Shown in pieces: positions 7,986-15,681 of a stretch of 64,000 bases of DNA. Source of the DNA: an uncultured Eubacteriales bacterium (lineage in GTDB: Bacteria > Bacillota > Clostridia > Oscillospirales > CAG-272). Position 1 is the stretch's first letter, and every line of letters starts with the position of its first letter. Below the pieces are notes generated by a model. That model was given only the letters and a program-made list of their open reading frames with translations. It did no database searches and was not told the origin of the DNA. A program made the translations under genes and the position numbers. The stretch is taken from assembly GCA_934432675.1 (NCBI GenBank), contig CAKRYT010000003.1:62001-126000 (forward strand). Direction: 5' to 3'.

Positions 7986-8171
7986 GGCAGCGCGGGGGAG
8001 CCTGCGGGCAAGGTGAAACGAATATAAAAAATGGTAGTCATTCCAACCGATTTTTGGAGAAAATGACCGCAGTGGCGGAAAGAGTGTCGGATGGCGACAC
8101 TTTCCCGGGTACGGCGGCGGGGAATTCTACCGTTTCCGGTACCGTTGCCCCCGCCCCCGCGTAGATTTATG
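7986..8171. other. gene-free spacer with one hairpin
   Basis: No supported gene. A bulged inverted repeat (GGAAAGAGTGTCG, 8077-8089, with CGACACTTTCC, 8095-8105) lies in the middle without a T-run. Function unknown. Confidence 0.4.
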
Positions 8172-8200
8172 TTGACAAAATACGATAATAACGCTATAAT
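8172..8200 (+). promoter_or_regulatory. consensus sigma-A promoter of the polysaccharide operon
   Basis: TTGACA (8172-8177), 17-nt spacer, TATAAT (8195-8200): a perfect match in both hexamers. It implies a leader of about 215 nt before the first gene at 8422. This is the strongest promoter in the window and probably drives all genes to 21758. Confidence 0.9.
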
Positions 8201-8203
8201 TTA

Positions 8204-8234
8204 TTTATAAATGTATACATACAGACAACGTTGT
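8204..8234. promoter_or_regulatory. cluster of small palindromes at the expected transcription start
   Basis: TTTATAAA (8204-8211), ATGTATACAT (8211-8220) and ACAACGTTGT (8225-8234) are perfect palindromes directly after the -10 element. Their position suits an operator, but no regulator gene is adjacent. Rest of the leader to 8421: nothing recognised. Confidence 0.4.
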
Positions 8235-8421
8235 GTAATTTTGCCGGCGCGGATGTCGTTCCGCCCCCGGCTCATCGTGGTGTTATTCGGGCACCCGCCG
8301 CATACATTAGAGACGCACCGGGCCCGCGCCGGATTCTTGACGCGGCGTTTCGGTGCGCCGTACGGTCGGCACCCCGTGACCTGCCGTTGCAAAACGGACA
8401 TCTTGATCGGACAGAGGTTAT

Positions 8422-9369
8422 ATGAGAGAATTACATCAAACCGAGACGGCCCTGCTCGCGGATGCACCGGCGGAGGCGCAGAACGTGCCTGCAACGGCAG
8501 AGGATACGGTTGCACCGGCAGAGGATACGGTTGCACCGGCAGAGGGGCCGGTCACGGAGACGACGGCGGAGTGCGGCACGGAGGTCCGTCCGAAAGACGG
8601 CTTTCGCTACGGTTGTTACCGCGTATGCAAAAGAGTATTCGATATGCTGTCCTCGCTCTCGCTGTTGCTGGTCCTGTCTCCGCTGATTCTTATCTGCCTG
8701 TTTGTCAAATGGGCCGAGGACGCGATCCATCCGAAATACGAATTGACGATCGAGCCGGCGGACGTGACGCAGAAACCCGGTAAGCGGACGACGAGGATCA
8801 CGAGGGCGGACGGCACGGTGCTGGATTGCCGCCTGACACCGGTGAAACTCGCAAAGGGTGAAAAGCGGTTTTCCTCCCCCATTTATATTTCCGAGAGGGT
8901 GGGGAAGAACGGCAGGCATTTCTCCATGTGGAAGATCCGCTCCATGATACCGAACGCCGCGGCGATGAAACAGCAGTTGATCGACGCCGGGCTGAACGAA
9001 TCGGACCCGCCCGCGTTCAAGATGAAGAAGGATCCGCGCATCACGCCGTTCGGGCGTTTTTTGAGAAAGACATCGGTAGATGAGCTCCTGCAATTGGTGA
9101 ACATCTTGGCAGGCTCTATGAGCGTCATCGGTCCGCGCCCGCCGCTCCCCCGCGAGGTCGAGCAGTACGATGCGGCGCAGATGCACCGCCTGGACGTCAA
9201 GGGCGGGCTCCTCTGCCTCTGGCAGATACAGAAAAACCGCAACAGGCTGTCGTTTGACGAGTGGTGCCGCCTAGACTTCCGGTACATAGAGAAACAGAGC
9301 GTGTGGCTCGATTTGGCCATTCTGTTCAGGGGTGCCTATATGGTGCTCTTTGACCATAGCGGGGAATAG
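8422..9369 (+). CDS. initiating sugar-phosphate transferase (bacterial sugar transferase family)
   Basis: Probably transfers a sugar 1-phosphate from a nucleotide sugar to undecaprenyl phosphate, starting assembly of each glycan repeat unit. 315 residues. After a disordered Ala/Glu/Thr-rich N-terminus with a repeated AEDTVAP (about 27-42) comes one hydrophobic segment (MLSSLSLLLVLSPLILICLF, about 74-93), the single re-entrant membrane helix of the small PglC/WcaJ-type catalytic domain. ERVGKNGRHFSMWKIRSM (about 158-175), the DPRITPFGRFLRKTSVDELLQL block and IGPRPPLPREVEQY (about 234-247) are the catalytic landmarks. An insert of about 50 residues between the membrane helix and ERVGKNG is not usual. 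First gene after the consensus promoter. The donor sugar cannot be inferred. Confidence 0.88.
   Translation: MRELHQTETALLADAPAEAQNVPATAEDTVAPAEDTVAPAEGPVTETTAECGTEVRPKDGFRYGCYRVCKRVFDMLSSLSLLLVLSPLILICLFVKWAEDAIHPKYELTIEPADVTQKPGKRTTRITRADGTVLDCRLTPVKLAKGEKRFSSPIYISERVGKNGRHFSMWKIRSMIPNAAAMKQQLIDAGLNESDPPAFKMKKDPRITPFGRFLRKTSVDELLQLVNILAGSMSVIGPRPPLPREVEQYDAAQMHRLDVKGGLLCLWQIQKNRNRLSFDEWCRLDFRYIEKQSVWLDLAILFRGAYMVLFDHSGE
8491..8553 (+). repeat. three 21-nt tandem repeats in the sugar transferase gene
   Basis: Units at 8491, 8512 and 8533. The first two differ at one base; the third diverges at its end. They encode AEDTVAP-type heptads in the disordered N-terminus, a site prone to slippage in copy number. 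Confidence 0.9.
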
Positions 9370-9385
9370 GAGACGATCAGAACAT

Positions 9386-10237
9386 ATGGTTATCGATATA
9401 TTGTGCCCGCTGTACGGCGCGTCCGCATGTTTTCCCACGTTGATGGAGGGCATCCGGCGGCAAAAGGGCGTCGAGATCGGTCGAATCATTTTCCCGGTGA
9501 CGGAATCTGCCGACGACACCCGTGCGCTCGCGGCCTCCGTTCCGGACGCCGTCGTGCTGGATGTCAAAAAAGCGGACTTCTCCCATTCTCTGACGCGGGA
9601 GCGCGCCATGGCGTATGCAACGGCGGATGTGGTTGTTTTTTTGACGCAGGACGTCCTGCTCAGCGATGAGTACGCGCTGAAAAACCTTGCCGAGAGTATC
9701 GGGGGCAAGGTCATTCATGCGTTTGCGAGGCAACTGACCAAATCGCGCGGCATCGAAAAGTACACGCGGGAGAAGAATTATCCCGCGCAGTCCTACACCA
9801 TGACCGCCGCCGACATCGAAAAAGAGCAGATCAAAGCGTTTTATTCGTCCGATGCCTGCGCGGCATACGACCGTAAAAAGTTTTTGGAACTCGGCGGTTT
9901 TGACGGTAAGGTGTTCCGGGTCTCGGAGGATATGTACTTCTGCCGGAAGGCTTTGCTCGCCGGTTACGCGATCCGCTACTGTGCCGAGAGCGTTGTGACC
10001 CATTCGCATAATCTGACACTCCGCCAGTTGTACCGTCGGTATTACGATATAGGGCTGTTTTTTGCCCAGAATCCCGAGTTCTGTCAGTACAAATCCACGG
10101 ATTCGGGCCTGTCGTTGGCATTTTATATTCTGGGGCAGGCACTGAAACATTTTGATCTTCCGGTGCTCTTCCGCTGGCTCCCGGACATGGCCGCTCGGTA
10201 TCTTGGGATGCAGAAGGGGAAGAGGCAAAAGACATGA
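9386..10237 (+). CDS. GT2-family glycosyltransferase, rhamnosyltransferase-like
   Basis: Cytoplasmic GT-A fold transferase of 283 residues. It starts MVIDILCPLYGA, and carries SHSLTRERAMAYATADVVVFLTQD (about 66-89), where the last residues occupy the acceptor-metal region, and SEDMYFCRKALLAGYAIRY (about 174-192), the ED motif typical of GT2. The domain order resembles rhamnosyltransferases, and the operon makes dTDP-rhamnose, so rhamnose is a plausible donor sugar (inference). The ATG at 9386 uses an AGGAGA site overlapping the previous stop. The frame opens 54 nt earlier, but that part overlaps the upstream gene. The last bases overlap the next gene (ATGA), indicating coupling. Confidence 0.85.
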   Translation: MVIDILCPLYGASACFPTLMEGIRRQKGVEIGRIIFPVTESADDTRALAASVPDAVVLDVKKADFSHSLTRERAMAYATADVVVFLTQDVLLSDEYALKNLAESIGGKVIHAFARQLTKSRGIEKYTREKNYPAQSYTMTAADIEKEQIKAFYSSDACAAYDRKKFLELGGFDGKVFRVSEDMYFCRKALLAGYAIRYCAESVVTHSHNLTLRQLYRRYYDIGLFFAQNPEFCQYKSTDSGLSLAFYILGQALKHFDLPVLFRWLPDMAARYLGMQKGKRQKT

Positions 10238-11535
10238 AAACACTTAAAAACATTGTCGTCGTCTGCGACTACGGCCACGTCGAGGGCGGTGCCGCACGGA
10301 TCGCGCTGGATACGGCAAAGGTCCTGGCGAGGGATGGCTACCGTGTGTGGCTGTTCTGTGCCGTGGGGCCGGTAGACGGGGAACTTGCGGCTGCCGGGGT
10401 GCAGACCGTGTGCCTCGGGCAGGACGATATTCTGCATGAAAAGAGCCGTGTGCGCGGTGTCTTGCGCGGGCTTTGCAACCGGCAGGCGAAACGTGCGTTT
10501 TCGGAACTGCTCTCGTCCCTTGACCCCGAGGAGACGGTCATCCATGCGCATACGTGGACCAAGGGCGTTTCCAGCGTCATTTTCCCGGTGGCGGAAAAAA
10601 AGCATTTCCGAGTCGTGCTGACGGTGCACGATTTCTTTTTGGTGTGCCCGAACGGCGGGTTGTTCAACTATCGGACGAGCAGAATCTGCACGTACAAACC
10701 GCTCTCTCTCCGGTGCCTGCTTTGCAACTGCGATTCGCGCAGTTATCCGCAAAAGTTGTTTCGCGTCTGGCGGCAGGGGGTGCAGAACCGCAATATCCGT
10801 CGGCGGAAGAACGTCTCCTATATTTTCATTTCCGAGTTTGCTAAGCGAGAATTTCTGCGGCGGTATGACCGCATCCCGGAGGATCAAAGATATTTCCTGA
10901 CGAACATGATCCGTTTCGATGCCGTTCGTTCGCGCGTCCCGTGTGAGCAGAACGAGACCTATCTGTATATCGGCGGCGTCGCCGAGCATAAGGGTCTGCG
11001 CGTGTTTTGCGAGGCGGTGACCGCTGCCGGTGTACCGGCAACGGTGGTCGGCACCGGTATTTTGGAGGCGGAACTCAAACAAAAATACCCGAACATCTGC
11101 TTTGCCGGCTGGAAGAGCAAGGCGGAGATGCTGCCGTATATGCAGGAGGCGCGTTGCCTGATCTTCCCCTCCATCTGGTACGAGGCGTCGCCTCTGACAC
11201 CTCTGGAAGCCATGGCGCACGGTGTTCCGGTCATTTGCTCGGACCTGAACGCCGCGTCGGAAAACGTACGGGACGGGCAGACCGGTTATCTGTACGCCGG
11301 GGCGGGTGGCTCGCGTGCTTTGGCAGAGGCAATCGGGAAGACGCAGGACGACGAGGTCATCCGCCGGATGTCGGAGTATATATTTGAGCATTTTGATGCG
11401 GAGCGTTATTCGGAGGCAACCTATCTCCGGGGGCTGTTGCAGATTTACAAAAAGGTGCTGTATGGAGAAGAAGCTGAAAAAACGGATCATTCGGTTGTGT
11501 GCCCCGTTTCGACGGTTGGGGCTGAAAAACCGTGA
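10234..11535 (+). CDS. GT4-family (GT-B) glycosyltransferase
   Basis: 433 residues. The N-terminal half starts KNIVVVCDYGHVEGGAARIALD, the glycine-rich acceptor-side loop of GT-B enzymes. TVHDFFLVCPNGG (about 130-142) is a common block in this subgroup. The C-terminal half has YIGGVAEHKGL (about 246-256), CFAGWKSKAEML, FPSIWYEASPLTPLEAMAHGVPVI (about 310-333) with the EASPLTPLE nucleotide-sugar-binding motif. It adds one sugar to the lipid-linked repeat unit on the cytoplasmic face. A cysteine-rich patch (CTYKPLSLRCLLCNC, about 151-165) lies in the middle. The start overlaps the previous gene by four bases, and the 3' end overlaps the next gene by 74 bases. Confidence 0.9.
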   Translation: MKTLKNIVVVCDYGHVEGGAARIALDTAKVLARDGYRVWLFCAVGPVDGELAAAGVQTVCLGQDDILHEKSRVRGVLRGLCNRQAKRAFSELLSSLDPEETVIHAHTWTKGVSSVIFPVAEKKHFRVVLTVHDFFLVCPNGGLFNYRTSRICTYKPLSLRCLLCNCDSRSYPQKLFRVWRQGVQNRNIRRRKNVSYIFISEFAKREFLRRYDRIPEDQRYFLTNMIRFDAVRSRVPCEQNETYLYIGGVAEHKGLRVFCEAVTAAGVPATVVGTGILEAELKQKYPNICFAGWKSKAEMLPYMQEARCLIFPSIWYEASPLTPLEAMAHGVPVICSDLNAASENVRDGQTGYLYAGAGGSRALAEAIGKTQDDEVIRRMSEYIFEHFDAERYSEATYLRGLLQIYKKVLYGEEAEKTDHSVVCPVSTVGAEKP

Positions 11536-12091
11536 TTATTCCATCATATCCAACAACTGCTGGGGCGGGATCAAAACGCGCAACTATGGTCTGCCGTACC
11601 GTTTCCCGACCTGCGGCACGTTTTTCTTCGCGAAAGAGTATTTGAAGTTCCTATCGGACCTGAAAGGGCATCTGGCGGCGGAATTGTTGCCGCTGTCCGT
11701 CAGCGAGTCGCGCTATGCGGATATACTCTATCCAAAGTACGGAGATGCACTGGTCCTCGGGCGGGTATTGGATGCGGAGATCGTATTTCTGCACTACGAT
11801 TCGTTTGCAGAGGCAAAAGAAAAGTGGGACCGGCGCAAGACACGCGTGAACTTTGATAACCTGCTCGTAAAGTTTAATGACCAAAACGGCTTTCAGCCGG
11901 AGGATTACGATACCTTTGCCGCCCTGCCGTTTGCCCACAAGATCTTTTTCACGGCGCATCGGGAACTGAGGGGAAAACCGGACACGGTGTATTTTGACCG
12001 CTATGAAAAGCAAGGCTATGTCGTGGACGACATTAAACCGAGCGGTCGATACTTTAATTTGAAAAAATACTTGAATGGAATGAAGCGATGA
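11462..12091 (+). CDS. DUF1919-family protein, probable exopolysaccharide biosynthesis factor
   Basis: A 209-residue protein with the DUF1919 signature YSIISNNCWGG (about 24-34), then FPTCGTFFFAKEYLKFL, a central DALVLGR.. DAEIVFLHYDSFAEAKEKWDRR (about 94-123) and a C-terminal VDDIKPSGRYFNLKKYLNG. Members occur in capsule and exopolysaccharide clusters and have been suggested to be glycosyl- or phospho-transferases, but I know of no firm activity. The ATG at 11462 follows AAAAAGGTGCTGT. This start lies 74 bases inside the preceding glycosyltransferase gene. The upstream extension to 11306 is only a shadow of that gene. Last four bases overlap the next gene. Confidence 0.8.
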   Translation: MEKKLKKRIIRLCAPFRRLGLKNRDYSIISNNCWGGIKTRNYGLPYRFPTCGTFFFAKEYLKFLSDLKGHLAAELLPLSVSESRYADILYPKYGDALVLGRVLDAEIVFLHYDSFAEAKEKWDRRKTRVNFDNLLVKFNDQNGFQPEDYDTFAALPFAHKIFFTAHRELRGKPDTVYFDRYEKQGYVVDDIKPSGRYFNLKKYLNGMKR

Positions 12092-13503
12092 TAATGAGTG
12101 GTGTTTTGACTCGACGTAAAAACGACTTGACAAAAGTGGATCTGATTGTCTACACGCTCCTCACTGTTTTTTTCATAATTAACCTACTCACATTCGATTA
12201 TTCGGGCGCACATTGGGCGGTGATACTCACTTTCTTTTTGCTGGGCGCGTTTTTCTATTTTCGGATCATTACTGCCCGGAAAAATATTTCGCTATATCGC
12301 GTCTATTATATTTTCTGCTTTGTTTTTATGTTTTACGCCCCGTTGCAGCAATACCTGAGTCACACGGTGTTCCAGACGAACAACGGCTGGACGCTGACCT
12401 ACAACGACGCAGATTATCTGCGGGCAAATGCGATCCTTTTTGCCTTTACGGTTCTTTTTGAACTTGGCTATCACCTGACGAAGCAAAAGGTGCCGCGTGC
12501 CAAACCGGTCACAGAAGTGCCGACGGTCGAATTGCATATGACGCTGTTGTTTTGCAGCTTCATTGCGATCGGAGTTTTAGTCGCTACAGGAAATCTGTTC
12601 GGGCGCGAAGGCTATGATGTTTCAAATGTAAAAATCGGGAGTCAGATCAACAACATTCTTCATTTCTTCCCGGCGGCATGCTTCGTTGTGACGGTCCTGC
12701 AAAACAGAAATACGGCTCACAAGCAGAAATGGGTCAGCGCCATTTTTCTGCTGGAGACGATTTTTGTATTTTTCCCCTTCTACGGTAGCATACCCCGCTT
12801 TCTGATCTTCGGCGTATATTGTATAATGATTTCATTGTTCTTCTCGCAGGCGAAGCATCAGTCACTGTATTTCCTGCTGTATGTCATCGGCTTCTTCTTT
12901 GTTTTTTCGTCGTTCAATTATTTTAAAAGCCATTCTTTTGGCGATTTGTCCGGATTCGCATTATCGCTTACCAATTTTAAGACAATGGACTACGATGCCT
13001 ATCAAATGCTGATGGCAACGGTCAGCTATGTGGATGCTAACGGGTGTGTGGTCGGGAAAAATATTTTGTCGGCAATTCTGAATTTTGTCCCCCGCAGTAT
13101 CTGGTCTTCCAAAATGCTTCCGAGCGGACAAATCGTCGCCGATTACTACGGCACATGGTTTACGAATGTCAGTTGCCCTGTCATGGCGGAATGCTACTTT
13201 GCTTTTGGTTTCTTTGGGATCCTGCTCGGCGCACCGCTGACCGGTTTTGTACTGAAGAAAATCGACGGATTTGATCGTTCCGAAAGTATGTTTAAGAAGG
13301 GGTTCTACTTCCTGGTATCGGGACTGCTGATCTATATTTTGCGAGGGGCGATGCTACCGACCTTTGCGTATACATTTGCCCTAATACTTTCCCTGACGCT
13401 CGTATGCGTTTTGACCGGAGTCATTTCCGCGCGCACGAAATCGCGACAGGCAAAAACGCAGGAAGATCATATTTCGTTGGAGCAATATGCAAAAGATAAT
13501 TAA
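12088..13503 (+). CDS. oligosaccharide repeat-unit polymerase, Wzy-like membrane protein
   Basis: 471 residues with about ten to twelve hydrophobic segments spread over residues 20-450, for example LIVYTLLTVFFIINLL and VILTFFLLGAFFYF. It probably polymerises lipid-linked repeat units on the outer face of the membrane. The periplasmic-type loop with FVPRSIWSSKMLPSGQ (about 332-347) followed by DYYGTWFTNVSCPVMAECYFAFG is the pattern of the Wzy family that polymerises oligosaccharide repeats. Translation may begin at 12088 or at the ATG of 12094; the first overlaps the previous stop. The base composition drops here compared with the flanking genes: this is the first of four AT-richer genes. It overlaps the next gene by 17 nt. 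Confidence 0.8.
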   Translation: MIMSGVLTRRKNDLTKVDLIVYTLLTVFFIINLLTFDYSGAHWAVILTFFLLGAFFYFRIITARKNISLYRVYYIFCFVFMFYAPLQQYLSHTVFQTNNGWTLTYNDADYLRANAILFAFTVLFELGYHLTKQKVPRAKPVTEVPTVELHMTLLFCSFIAIGVLVATGNLFGREGYDVSNVKIGSQINNILHFFPAACFVVTVLQNRNTAHKQKWVSAIFLLETIFVFFPFYGSIPRFLIFGVYCIMISLFFSQAKHQSLYFLLYVIGFFFVFSSFNYFKSHSFGDLSGFALSLTNFKTMDYDAYQMLMATVSYVDANGCVVGKNILSAILNFVPRSIWSSKMLPSGQIVADYYGTWFTNVSCPVMAECYFAFGFFGILLGAPLTGFVLKKIDGFDRSESMFKKGFYFLVSGLLIYILRGAMLPTFAYTFALILSLTLVCVLTGVISARTKSRQAKTQEDHISLEQYAKDN

Positions 13504-14602
13504 TATTATTACCCGCCACGCCGTGGTTAACTACGGCTCCGTCCTGCAGGCTCTTGCGACAGAGCAATTCTTTCGCGACCTGGGGTACGAGGCGCATACC
13601 GTGGATTATATCCCGACACAGGACACCGTCCGCGGCAGGGTGAATGTTTTCTCACATAACTTTACCGAAAATCCTCTGAAAAGGATCGCTTACCGAATGC
13701 TCAAATTTCCCGATGAGTGGTGGAAAGAACGCTGTTTTTGCCGCTACCGGCGGGAAATGCTACACCTGACCGCACCCTGTCACACTCTGACGACGTTACA
13801 GAGTCGGGACTTCGGTGACAGTATCCTGTGTGCCGGGAGCGACCAGCTGTGGGGCTATATGCCGGACGGGGAAATGGATCCGGCATATTTCCTGGACTTC
13901 GGAGATGCACATAATGCCCGTTTTTCCTATGCGGCGAGTTTCGGACGCACGGATTTCCCGGAGGCATATTACGAAAAGGCTGTACCGCTTTTGCGCCGGT
14001 TTTCTTTTCTCACGGTTCGGGAGAAAAGCGCGGAAGAGCTGTTGCAGGCGCACGCCGGTCTCTCTGCTGTCACGATTCTGGATCCGACCCTTATGTTGGA
14101 TAGAGAGTCATGGCTACACATGGCAAAGGGAAAAACACCGAAAAAACCATATGTGATCGTTTACAGGCTTCGCCAAAACCGGGAATTAGACGCATATGCC
14201 AAACGATATGCCAGACAGCACGGTTGTCGCGTCGTCAGAATATCTTCTTCCGTTTACGATTGGCTGGGATATGGGAAAAAGGCAATTCTAAAAACGCCGA
14301 TGGAGGTACTGGCGCTGTTTGGGAATGCCGCCGGGGTCATTACGGATTCCTTCCACGCGACCGCATTGTCCGTAATCTTTAACAGACCGTTTGTCGATTT
14401 TCTCCCACCAAAAACCCAGGTGCGTATCACCGACCTGCTGGATCTGCTCGGTTTGCAGGATCGTATTTGGCGGGGAGAAGGGGATCCCATGGATGCTGCG
14501 ATTGACTGGGAAGAAGTGAATCAAGTGCTGGAGCAAAAAAGGCAGACGGCAACGGTGATGATAAAACAAAAATTGCAACAACTGTTGCCAACGCATAATT
14601 AA
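13487..14602 (+). CDS. polysaccharide pyruvyl transferase family protein
   Basis: 371 residues of the pyruvyltransferase / polymerisation CsaB-like family. The N-terminus IINIITRHAVVNYGSVLQALATEQFF (about 3-28) has the NYGSxLQ motif. CAGSDQLWGYMPDGEMDPAYFLDFG (about 113-137) and the sialyltransferase-like C-terminal block VITDSFHATALSVIFNRPFV (about 284-303) follow. Such enzymes use phosphoenolpyruvate to put a ketal pyruvate, a negative charge, on a sugar of the repeat unit; some members have other sugar-transferase roles. The last helix is basic and runs KQKLQQLLPTHN. It overlaps the Wzy-like gene and precedes a glycosyltransferase, so it belongs to the operon's AT-richer central module. 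Confidence 0.85.
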   Translation: MQKIINIITRHAVVNYGSVLQALATEQFFRDLGYEAHTVDYIPTQDTVRGRVNVFSHNFTENPLKRIAYRMLKFPDEWWKERCFCRYRREMLHLTAPCHTLTTLQSRDFGDSILCAGSDQLWGYMPDGEMDPAYFLDFGDAHNARFSYAASFGRTDFPEAYYEKAVPLLRRFSFLTVREKSAEELLQAHAGLSAVTILDPTLMLDRESWLHMAKGKTPKKPYVIVYRLRQNRELDAYAKRYARQHGCRVVRISSSVYDWLGYGKKAILKTPMEVLALFGNAAGVITDSFHATALSVIFNRPFVDFLPPKTQVRITDLLDLLGLQDRIWRGEGDPMDAAIDWEEVNQVLEQKRQTATVMIKQKLQQLLPTHN

Positions 14603-14622
14603 AGGATGAGATCGGAGGACAT

Positions 14623-15615
14623 ATGAACGCCAAGATTTCTGTCATTGTGCCCGTATATAATATAGAGGCGTATCTTGCGGAATGTATTGAATCGATCCTT
14701 GCGCAGACGTATCAAAATTTTGAACTGATTCTGGTCGATGATGGATCGACTGATCGATCCGGCAATATTTGTGATTGTTATGCATTGCAGGATCCGCGCA
14801 TTATTGTCAGCCACAAGGAAAACGGAGGCGTTAGCAGTGCCAGAAACGCGGGCTTGGAAATAGCCGGCGGAGAATATATTTGCTTTGTCGACGGAGATGA
14901 CTATGTCATGCCGGAGTACATTGCGTATTTGTACCGACTCATCACGGATGGGCAAGCGGATATCAGTATGACCATGCAAATGGATACGACATATAAACAG
15001 TCGGGTAAAGTGCAGGATCATATCGTTTGCATGACCGGAGAAGAAGCGGCAATTTCCATTTTGACATACAATGTGCCGATTGGCGTTTATTGCAAAATGT
15101 TCAATACAGCCTTTCTCCGGAAAAACGAGATTCATTTTGAGCCGGATCTGTATATCGGAGAGGGGTTCAACTTTAATACGGACGCCTTTGAAGCAGCAGA
15201 TAAGGTTGTGGCAGGGGAAAAGCATATTTATCATTATCGATTGACGAACACAACCAGTGCGACAACTGTTTTTTCAGTTAAAAAGTGGGAAAACGGGCTG
15301 CTCGCGATTAAAAAGATCCAAAGCAAGTTGAGGTTTAACGGCAAAAGGATTCTGAGAGCGTGGAATTATGCTTGGTGGAATACGAATCGAGGGATATGTG
15401 ATCTGATCTTGAAGCTGCAAATCAAAAAAGACAATCTCGAATTTTATCGCCGATGCCGTAAAGAGGTGAAGGACTATATTTTCTCGCCGTTGTTTGTTCA
15501 CGTGCCTTTTATAGAGAAGATCAGACCGTTGTTTGTCATGGTTGCTCCGGGGCTGATACCGGGACTTATGCGCAGAAGGAACAACAGATACATCAAAAAG
15601 CAAAGAAAGGTCTAA
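14623..15615 (+). CDS. GT2-family glycosyltransferase
   Basis: 330 residues. A classical GT-A start (KISVIVPVYNIEAYLAECIESIL) is followed by LILVDDGSTDRS (about 36-47), NGGVSSARNAGLE (about 67-79) and FVDGDDYV (about 86-93) carrying the metal-binding Asp pair. The C-terminal half is variable and ends in a short hydrophobic patch plus a very basic tail (RRRNNRYIKKQRKV). Role: addition of a sugar to the lipid-linked repeat. It has its own GGAGGACAT ribosome site and is separated from the previous gene by 20 nt. AT-rich codon choice is shared with the genes on each side. Confidence 0.9.
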   Translation: MNAKISVIVPVYNIEAYLAECIESILAQTYQNFELILVDDGSTDRSGNICDCYALQDPRIIVSHKENGGVSSARNAGLEIAGGEYICFVDGDDYVMPEYIAYLYRLITDGQADISMTMQMDTTYKQSGKVQDHIVCMTGEEAAISILTYNVPIGVYCKMFNTAFLRKNEIHFEPDLYIGEGFNFNTDAFEAADKVVAGEKHIYHYRLTNTTSATTVFSVKKWENGLLAIKKIQSKLRFNGKRILRAWNYAWWNTNRGICDLILKLQIKKDNLEFYRRCRKEVKDYIFSPLFVHVPFIEKIRPLFVMVAPGLIPGLMRRRNNRYIKKQRKV

Positions 15616-15681
15616 TGCCGCCTGTAAGAATGTATAAGTGAACCCATTTTCACAATCGGCTTATAAATCAGGTAATAGTAG

